Shown here: one piece after another, positions 58,386 through 64,000 of the stretch | How the letters are laid out: each line of letters begins with the position of its first letter | Numbering within the stretch: the stretch's first letter is position 1 | NCBI RefSeq assembly: GCF_018221685.1 | Contig: NZ_JAGJTM010000005.1 | Location: forward strand, 255,501-319,500 | Direction: 5' to 3' | From: Bombella apis | GTDB taxonomy: Bacteria; Pseudomonadota; Alphaproteobacteria; Acetobacterales; Acetobacteraceae | Length of the DNA: 64,000 nucleotides | Position numbers and translations under genes: made by a program | Notes under the pieces: generated by a model | Seen by the model: the letters and a program-made list of their open reading frames with translations, nothing else | Told to the model about the DNA's origin: nothing | Databases searched by the model: none

Positions 58386-59810
58386 ATGTTGAGAACACTG
58401 TTTCTGCAGCCCCCATCTTTTGATGGCTTTGATGGCGGTGCTGGCTCACGCTACCAGGCAAAGCGGGAAATCCGCTCCTTCTGGTACCCCACGTGGCTGG
58501 CCCAGCCTGCAGCAATGGTGCCTGGCTCACGCCTGATCGACGCTCCCCCGGCCAAGATGGGCATGGGCCCCATCCTTGAGGATGTGAAGAATCGTGATCT
58601 GGTGATCATGCACACCTCCACGCCGTCCTTCCCGTCTGACGTCCGTGTGGCCAAGATGCTGAAGGAAACCAACCCGAAGCTGAAGATCGGCATGGTCGGA
58701 GCCAAGGTGGCTGTCCAGCCTGACGAAAGCCTTGCACAGGGCAGCCCGATCGACTTCGTGGCCCGCAATGAATTCGACTTCACCATCAAGGAAATTGCCG
58801 AAGGCAAGCCCCTTGCCGAGGTGGATGGCATCACATGGCGCAATGAGAATGGTGAGATCATCACCAACAAGGACCGCGCCATGATTGAAGACATGGACAG
58901 CCTGCCTTTCGTGACGGAAGTGTACAAGCGTGACCTGAGAATTGAAGATTACTTCATCGGTTACCTGAAACACCCGTACATCTCCATTTACACGGGCCGT
59001 GGGTGCAAGTCCCGCTGCACCTTCTGCCTCTGGCCGCAGACAGTGGGCGGGCATCGCTACCGCACACGCAGCCCGGAGCATGTGGCAGCCGAGATCAGGC
59101 TTGCCATGAAATATTTCCCGCAGGTGAAGGAATTCTTCTTTGATGATGACACCTTCACCGATGACCTGCCCCGTGCCGAGGCCATCGCCCGGGAGCTTGG
59201 CAAGCTGGGCGTGACGTGGTCCTGCAATGCCAAGGCCAATGTGCCTTACGACACGCTGAAGGTGCTGCGGGACAATGGGCTGCGCCTGCTTCTTGTCGGG
59301 TATGAAAGCGGCAACCAGCAGATCCTGCACAACATCAAGAAGGGCATGCGCATCGAAACGGCCCGTGAATTCACGAAAAACTGCCACAAGCTGGGCATCA
59401 AGATTCACGGAACATTCATCGTTGGCCTGCCGGGTGAGACAAAAGAAACCATCCGTGAGACCATCGAATATGCCAAGGAGATTGACCCGCACACCATGCA
59501 GGTGTCTCTGGCAGCTCCCTATCCGGGGACCTTCCTGCACAAGCAGGCCTCTGAAAATGGCTGGCTGAATGAAGACGAAGCTGAGCTGATTGATGAGAAC
59601 GGCGTGCAGATCGCCCCGCTGCATTACCCGCATCTCTCCCATACGGAAATCTTCAAGAGCGTGGAAACCTTCTACAAGGAGTTCTACTTCCGCCCCTCCA
59701 AAATTTTCGCCATCGTCAAGGAAATGATTACGGACCCACAGATGCTCAAACGCCGCCTGCGTGAGGGTGTGGAATTCTTCCAGTTCCTCCGTCAGCGTCA
59801 CTCCTCCTGA
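58386..59810 (+). CDS. hpnJ: Hopanoid radical SAM protein HpnJ
   Basis: A 474-residue radical SAM protein with an N-terminal B12-binding-like region. The cluster motif is CKSRCTFCLWPQTVGG; family segments LFLQPPSFDGFDGGAGSRY and VSLAAPYPGTFLHKQASENG confirm HpnJ, which rearranges the glucosamine to the cyclitol ether on hopanoids. It is the third gene of hpnM-I-J-K and ends at a strong terminator. Confidence 0.95.
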   Translation: MLRTLFLQPPSFDGFDGGAGSRYQAKREIRSFWYPTWLAQPAAMVPGSRLIDAPPAKMGMGPILEDVKNRDLVIMHTSTPSFPSDVRVAKMLKETNPKLKIGMVGAKVAVQPDESLAQGSPIDFVARNEFDFTIKEIAEGKPLAEVDGITWRNENGEIITNKDRAMIEDMDSLPFVTEVYKRDLRIEDYFIGYLKHPYISIYTGRGCKSRCTFCLWPQTVGGHRYRTRSPEHVAAEIRLAMKYFPQVKEFFFDDDTFTDDLPRAEAIARELGKLGVTWSCNAKANVPYDTLKVLRDNGLRLLLVGYESGNQQILHNIKKGMRIETAREFTKNCHKLGIKIHGTFIVGLPGETKETIRETIEYAKEIDPHTMQVSLAAPYPGTFLHKQASENGWLNEDEAELIDENGVQIAPLHYPHLSHTEIFKSVETFYKEFYFRPSKIFAIVKEMITDPQMLKRRLREGVEFFQFLRQRHSS

Positions 59811-59836
59811 CACTGGCCTGAAGCGACTGAACAGGG

Positions 59837-59867
59837 AAAAGGCGGCCTCACCAGAGGCCGCCTTTTT
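59837..59867 (+). terminator. Terminator after hpnJ
   Basis: AAAAGGCGGCCT (59837-59848) pairs with AGGCCGCCTTTT (59855-59866), with a 6-base loop and five Ts. Confidence 0.9.
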
Positions 59868-59968
59868 CATGACATGCCCTGACATTCACATAAGAGCCTG
59901 ATTGAGGCATCATGCGGGCCCACTGCCACACAGGGCCACCCTCTCACCTTCCTCCCACGAGCCAGACC

Positions 59969-60805
59969 ATGACAGTTTCCTCCCCCCGCCGCGTCATTTT
60001 CTCTGCTGATGATTTCGGCATGAGCGTGGAAGTCAATGAAGCAATCGAGGAAGCCCACCGCAATGGTCTCCTCAGCACAGCCAGCCTCATGGTGGCCGCC
60101 CCTGCCTTTGAGGATGCCCTGCGGCGGGCAAAAAGACTGCCCAACCTGCGGTTGGGGCTTCATCTGGTCGTCATTGAAGGGGATTCCCTGCTGCACCTCC
60201 CCATCATTACGGACCAGAAGGGCTGGTTTGGCAGCAATCAGCTCCAGCTGGGCCTCCAGTATTTTTTCTCGCCCACCACACGTGCTGCCCTGAAAAAGGA
60301 AATCCATGCCCAGTTTGAGCAGTTCGCCCGTACAGGCCTGCAACTGGATCATGCCAATGCCCACAAACACATGCACCTGCACCCAACCATCGGGCAGATG
60401 ATGATCCAGACGGGCAGAACCTACGGACTGCGAGCCATCCGCACTCCCATGGAACCTGCCGGCCCACTGGGGGAAACGCCCAGCCTTGGCGACCAGGCCC
60501 TGGAGCAGTGGACCCGTGTCCTGCGCCACCAGATTCGCCGCGCTGGCATGAAAACCAATGATTCCTGCTTTGGCCTGCGCTGGTCCGGCCATATGACACC
60601 AGAACGCATCCACAGACTGATCCCACAACTGCCATCTGGTATCAGTGAAATCTATTTTCATCCGGCAAAAGGCCAGAACAGCCAGATGGCAAGCCTCATG
60701 CCCGGCTATCAGCCCGAACAGGAACTCGCCACACTCACGAGCCCTGCGACAAAAGAGCTGCTCGCTGCCCACAACATACAGACCACCACATGGGGTGCTC
60801 TCTGA
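59969..60805 (+). CDS. hpnK: Hopanoid deacetylase HpnK (YdjC family)
   Basis: A 278-residue YdjC-type carbohydrate deacetylase: RVIFSADDFGMSVEVNEAI (metal Asp pair), LRLGLHLVVIEG (His), HANAHKHMHLHPTIG and EIYFHPAK. HpnK removes acetyl from the N-acetylglucosaminyl hopanoid made by HpnI. The start at 59969 lies 90 bases past the hpnJ terminator, so it may have its own promoter. Ends before a bidirectional hairpin. Confidence 0.9.
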   Translation: MTVSSPRRVIFSADDFGMSVEVNEAIEEAHRNGLLSTASLMVAAPAFEDALRRAKRLPNLRLGLHLVVIEGDSLLHLPIITDQKGWFGSNQLQLGLQYFFSPTTRAALKKEIHAQFEQFARTGLQLDHANAHKHMHLHPTIGQMMIQTGRTYGLRAIRTPMEPAGPLGETPSLGDQALEQWTRVLRHQIRRAGMKTNDSCFGLRWSGHMTPERIHRLIPQLPSGISEIYFHPAKGQNSQMASLMPGYQPEQELATLTSPATKELLAAHNIQTTTWGAL

Positions 60806-60828
60806 CCCTCCCCATCCACAACCTGCAA

Positions 60829-60866
60829 AAAAGGCCAGCCCTCGAACCGCAGGGCTGGCCCTTTCT
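60829..60866. terminator. Terminator between hpnK and the adenosine-kinase gene
   Basis: GGCCAGCCCT (60833-60842) pairs with AGGGCTGGCC (60851-60860). Runs of A before and T after allow it to work in both directions. Confidence 0.85.
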
Positions 60867-60886
60867 CTATCCCGGCTGCATGAGCC

Positions 60887-61873
60887 TCAGGCTTTCAGGG
60901 CGAAGCCTTCATCAGGGCGGCCTCCAAGACGGGCAATGACATGGCCTGCGGCCTCATTCCCCAGCGTGGCGCACTCCACCAGAGACCGCTTCCGGCCATA
61001 TCCAGCCAGAAAGCCAGCAGCGAAAGCATCCCCGGCCCCCGTCGTATCAACAACCTTCACAGGCTTTGTCGGAACATCATGCCGTGTAGCACCAGCCTGC
61101 ACGACAGCCCCTTTCTCACCCCGTGTCACGACACCCAGCGCCACATCCCCAGAGAGAGCCTTCAGGGCCTCATCAAAATCTTCCGTCTCGTAAAGGGCCA
61201 GGATTTCCCCTTCATTGGCAAACAGGATATCAACCGATTCCGACACAAAAGAACGGAACGCCGCCTGATGACGCTGGATGCAGAACGCATCTGAGAGTGT
61301 CAGGGCCACTTTGCGCCCCGCCTCATGGGCCAGACGGGCAGCCTGATAGAACGCCTCCTGCGCCTGCGGACGATCGAACAGATACCCCTCCAGATAGGTG
61401 ATGGCCGAGCCAGCCACGACATCGGCCATCACATCCTGCGGGGTGAACTCCACACAGGCGCCCAGATAGGTGAACATGGTACGCTGACCATCCGGCGTAA
61501 TCAGCACAATGCAACGGGCCGTCGGGATTCCCTCTTCCCCGGCGAGCGGAACAGACGGAAAGGCAATGCCCTGCGCCTTCATGTCAGCCATGAACTCTTC
61601 ACCAGCCCTGTCAGCAGCTACCTTGCCCAGATAGGCCGTTTTCGTTCCCATACGGGCAGCCACAACGGCACTGTTGGCAGCCGAGCCCCCACCGGCCACC
61701 TGCTCGACACGAATACGCTGTTCGATCCGTGCCATCGTGGGGGCATCAATCAGGGTCATGCTGCCCGGAGTGGCACCAAACTCGGCCAGCATCTCGCTGC
61801 TGACGGTGGCCAGCACATCCACAATGGCATTGCCAATGCAGAGAAGGTCATATCTGGGAGCAGTGGAAGACAT
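60887..61873 (-). CDS. PfkB-family sugar kinase, adenosine-kinase-like
   Basis: A 328-residue ribokinase-family enzyme: LLCIGNAIVDVLA at the start, VAGGGSAANSAVVAARMG, GKVAADRAGEEFMADM, and the catalytic VDTTGAGDAFAAGFLAGY near the C-terminus. The pattern and length fit the alphaproteobacterial adenosine-kinase type. Since HpnH releases adenine-bearing intermediates and adenine recycling is needed, neighbourhood with hpn genes may not be accidental, but this is inference. It faces hpnK with a shared terminator. Confidence 0.85.
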   Translation of the reverse strand: MSSTAPRYDLLCIGNAIVDVLATVSSEMLAEFGATPGSMTLIDAPTMARIEQRIRVEQVAGGGSAANSAVVAARMGTKTAYLGKVAADRAGEEFMADMKAQGIAFPSVPLAGEEGIPTARCIVLITPDGQRTMFTYLGACVEFTPQDVMADVVAGSAITYLEGYLFDRPQAQEAFYQAARLAHEAGRKVALTLSDAFCIQRHQAAFRSFVSESVDILFANEGEILALYETEDFDEALKALSGDVALGVVTRGEKGAVVQAGATRHDVPTKPVKVVDTTGAGDAFAAGFLAGYGRKRSLVECATLGNEAAGHVIARLGGRPDEGFALKA

Positions 61874-62124
61874 AAATGGCGACTTTCTTTCGTTTTCAGG
61901 CGATCAGCCTGATACCATAACGCCCGTGGCGGGCATATCAATGCCTCTTTGCCACCCGGCATTGACAGGTTATGAAAAAGCCCCCTTTACTGGTCCCGCC
62001 ACCTGGCCAGAAACATCTTCTGGCTCTATCCGGGTCGTACACCTGCTGGAACGGTGTTCCGGTATCATGTTTCAACCGCTCTGCCGTGATGCAGCCCACT
62101 CCAACCACCCGACCAAAGGAAATC

Positions 62125-62625
62125 ATGTCTCTTCCCACGCCTCCCTCCCCCATGCCCGGTTCTGCGCCCCGCCAACGGGCTTCCTCCAGCCGCTTCAGTG
62201 GTCAGGACAAAGGCGGCTACACCGATAATGCCCGTACGCTGGTTGTCCATAATGGCATCACCATCCGTGGTACTGTCGAAAACATCGAACGCCTCATCAT
62301 TGAAGGCACGCTTGAGGTAGACCACCTCACCGTCAAGGAGCTCGCCGTCGCCCCAGACGGCTGCTTCCGTGGCAAGGTCGAGGCAGGAAGTGCAGAAGTC
62401 TCCGGTACGCTGGAGGGCGAACTGACCGTTCGCAACACGCTCACCATTCGGGCCAGCGGACGCCTGCTTGGTGATGCGGAATGCCGTCGCCTGCAGGTGG
62501 AAGAAGGCGGGCAGATCACCGGCAAGCTGGGCATGATCACCGCACCACTGCCTGGCACGAAAGACCATCCCCACAACCACCCCCATGAAACGGCCGAGGC
62601 CCCAGCAGGCAAGCTCAAGGGCTGA
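62125..62625 (+). CDS. Bactofilin (polymer-forming cytoskeletal protein)
   Basis: A 166-residue bactofilin. A short disordered N-terminus leads to the beta-helix core at about residues 35-140: LVVHNGITIRGTVENIERLI, EGTLEVDHLTVKELAVA, GCFRGKVEAGSAEVSG, GELTVRNTLTIRASGRLLGDA and EEGGQITGKLGMI. The start at 62125 has AAAGGA upstream. It differs from the bactofilin in the flagellar operon and looks like the general, conserved member. Confidence 0.93.
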   Translation: MSLPTPPSPMPGSAPRQRASSSRFSGQDKGGYTDNARTLVVHNGITIRGTVENIERLIIEGTLEVDHLTVKELAVAPDGCFRGKVEAGSAEVSGTLEGELTVRNTLTIRASGRLLGDAECRRLQVEEGGQITGKLGMITAPLPGTKDHPHNHPHETAEAPAGKLKG

Positions 62626-62651
62626 CCTGCCCCCTCATCATCTGGAAACGG

Positions 62652-62689
62652 AAAAGGCTGCCATTCCTGCACGGGATGGCAGCCTTTTT
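62652..62689. terminator. Terminator between bactofilin and gcrA
   Basis: AAAAGGCTGCCAT (62652-62664) pairs with ATGGCAGCCTTTT (62676-62688), T-rich both ways for converging genes. Confidence 0.9.
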
Positions 62690-62719
62690 CATGACAGCCC
62701 GCAAGCCGCAGTCACGCTC

Positions 62720-63400
62720 TCAGTGACGACGATCCCGAATCTTCACATAAGCAATGGCGGCATGTTCCGCACAATAAGGCTTGCCGGGCAGTGGTGTGGC
62801 ACCGCAGAAATGGAAATCTGGCGTGCCGGGATCTCCGAGAGGCCACTGGCATGTCGGCCCCTGCCGCAAGGTGCGATCGATCGTATCACGCACACGCCGC
62901 GGCGGAGCCACCTTACGCTGGGCGACCGGCGCTGCTGGACGTGCCGCTGGCTCGGCTGCTTTGGGATTTTCAGCAGGAGCCGCTGCAGCTGCTTTCGGAG
63001 CTGATGCCTTGGCTGGCTTTTCGGCTCCGGCCGGTCTGTCCGCCTTGACACTGGCTGGTTTTGCCGGCTCCTCCGCAGCAGCAGGAGACACTTTCACCAC
63101 CTTGGGAGCCGCAGCCTTTTTCTTCTCCGCAGGCTTGGCAGGCGCTGCGGAGGCGGCCTTCTCCTCCACAGCCTCAGATGTGGCCTCGGCCTTGCGGGTC
63201 CGGGTACGTGCCGGTTTGGCAGAGCCCTCCGCTGCGGCCTTGTTACGGATGGGAGACGGACGAGGCGGCAACCCAAGGCGATGAGCCTTGCCGACGACCG
63301 CATTCTTCGTAATAGAAAGCTGACGGCCAATCTCAGCCGTTGAGAGACCCTGCTCCCAAAGCTCCTTGAGCCGCGCGATCAGCTCATCTGTCCATTCCAT
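62720..63400 (-). CDS. gcrA: Cell-cycle regulator GcrA
   Basis: A 226-residue regulator that binds sigma-70 and methylated GANTC sites in alphaproteobacteria. The N-terminal helix-turn-helix is MEWTDELIARLKELWEQG, STAEIGRQLSITKNAVVGK, HRLGLPPRPSP. A long Ala/Lys/Pro linker follows, then the C-terminal sigma-binding part GPTCQWPLGDP, DFHFCGATPLPGKPYCAEH. The start at 63400 gives the conserved N-terminus; 63406 adds two residues. Confidence 0.93.
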   Translation of the reverse strand: MEWTDELIARLKELWEQGLSTAEIGRQLSITKNAVVGKAHRLGLPPRPSPIRNKAAAEGSAKPARTRTRKAEATSEAVEEKAASAAPAKPAEKKKAAAPKVVKVSPAAAEEPAKPASVKADRPAGAEKPAKASAPKAAAAAPAENPKAAEPAARPAAPVAQRKVAPPRRVRDTIDRTLRQGPTCQWPLGDPGTPDFHFCGATPLPGKPYCAEHAAIAYVKIRDRRH

Positions 63401-63552
63401 AGCCATCCACGTTTTCTCCACTCGTTCCCACAGCACACAGCCATGGCGGTCTCCCACCATGCTTAGCAGAAACCGGGCCAACCCAAAACCGGCCCCATCT
63501 CCTCACCTGCCGTGTGGCTCATCCACCAGCGCAGTTTCCGGGCAACAGGGCT

Positions 63553-64000
63553 TCATCCCCTGTCCACGACCTGCAACTGGCCTTTACTGACAAACAGAAC
63601 CTTCTCCCCCCGGAGCAGGGCCTGCGCCTCATGCCCGAACAGTTCGGCCCGCCATCCTTTGAGAACCGGCAGGTCCGTCTCCCCCTGCGCCAGACGCTCC
63701 AGCTCATCCGAGGAGGCAATCAGCCGGGCTGCCACGCGCCCTTCCTCACTCCGGGCCGTAAGAAGAACCTTGAGCAGAGCCAGCACACCGGAAGGCGCAC
63801 GGGGCCGCTCCGCCTTGCGTTTGTGCGGCAGTTCCGGCCGCTCGCTCTCCGGGCACTGCTCCCCCTGCTGTACGGCAGCCAGCAGATCACGCCCCAGATC
63901 ACTTCTGGCAAAATCAGCCGTGACACCACGGATCCGTGCCAACGTCCCGCTATCATGCGGACGGGCCACGGCAATCTCCAGCAGGCTTTCATCACGAATG
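63553..64000 (-). CDS. rnd: Ribonuclease D, C-terminal part
   Basis: The frame continues past the right end of the window, so only about 148 C-terminal residues are seen: IRDESLLEIAVARPHD, LARIRGVTADFARSDLG and later HRDC-like helices, ending GKVLFVSKGQLQVVDRG-like (EKVLFVSKGQLQVVD). This matches the HRDC region of RNase D, a 3'-5' exonuclease in tRNA maturation. The DEDD nuclease domain lies outside. Confidence 0.8.
   Translation of the reverse strand, partial: IRDESLLEIAVARPHDSGTLARIRGVTADFARSDLGRDLLAAVQQGEQCPESERPELPHKRKAERPRAPSGVLALLKVLLTARSEEGRVAARLIASSDELERLAQGETDLPVLKGWRAELFGHEAQALLRGEKVLFVSKGQLQVVDRG

Noticed and set aside
58527-59885. Long minus-strand open frame (452 codons) over hpnJ
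   Set aside because: It is antisense to hpnJ, whose protein shows unmistakable radical SAM motifs. The antisense product has no recognisable domain; GC-rich genes often leave such open frames.

Overview
The window looks like a chromosome segment of a motile acetic acid bacterium (Alphaproteobacteria, Acetobacteraceae). The genes are GC-rich, roughly 60% by eye. It carries an alphaproteobacterial GcrA, an alpha-type DksA that has lost most zinc-finger cysteines, the alphaproteobacterial rluD-rpoH order, and the hopanoid tailoring genes hpnH, hpnM, hpnI, hpnJ and hpnK. The genus cannot be fixed from sequence alone.

Layout. 0-1.1 kb: end of a GT25-type glycosyltransferase and a lipoprotein. 1.1-32.9 kb: a large flagellar region in several operons on both strands: flgI-flgJ-(FlgN-like); flhA-flhF; fliF-fliG-fliH-fliN-fliO-fliP, mostly joined by 4-base overlaps; flgG-flgA-flgH-bactofilin-MotE-like-lipoprotein; flgF; flgK-flgL; and an atypical response regulator-fliL-fliM-coiled-coil protein followed by flagellin. 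Set among these are a lytic transglycosylase, three kinds of glycosyltransferase (GT2, TPR-GT9-like, two GT8) and an E1-type 2-oxoacid dehydrogenase pair (acoA/acoB) with a GlcG/HbpS-like gene. Several flagellar genes (fliE, flgB, flgC, flgD, flgE, fliI, fliQ, fliR, flhB, motA, motB) are not here and must lie elsewhere.

33-38.4 kb: a quinone reductase, an AraC regulator and a zinc alcohol dehydrogenase, then a UvrA2-type ABC ATPase. 38.5-41.2 kb: a sharply AT-rich islet beside tRNA-Tyr. It encodes an HD-domain phosphohydrolase and a nucleotidyltransferase in one operon and is the best candidate here for an undescribed accessory system. 41.3-52.6 kb: housekeeping and redox genes (rlmB, an OYE-type alkene reductase with a divergent ArsR regulator and a clear palindromic operator, rluD, rpoH, gap-pgk), a lipoprotein-glycosyltransferase pair, a membrane-anchored protein resembling a degenerate exonuclease VII large subunit, and tRNA-Thr. 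52.6-64 kb: dksA, a CBS-domain (CorC/HlyC) membrane protein, the hopanoid genes, an adenosine-kinase-like gene, a second bactofilin, gcrA and the 3' end of rnd.

How it fits together. The flagellar genes would build the export gate (FlhA, FliP, FliO), MS and C rings (FliF, FliG, FliM, FliN), rod and P/L rings (FlgF, FlgG, FlgA, FlgI, FlgH), hook-filament junction (FlgK, FlgL) and filament. A short motif, TTAACCTTG or close variants, recurs in front of several of these operons and may be the site of the window's OmpR-type regulator or of a CtrA-type protein. A perfect FNR-type box lies before flgK. The glycosyltransferases around the flagellin and flagellar operons suggest filament or surface glycosylation, which is inference.
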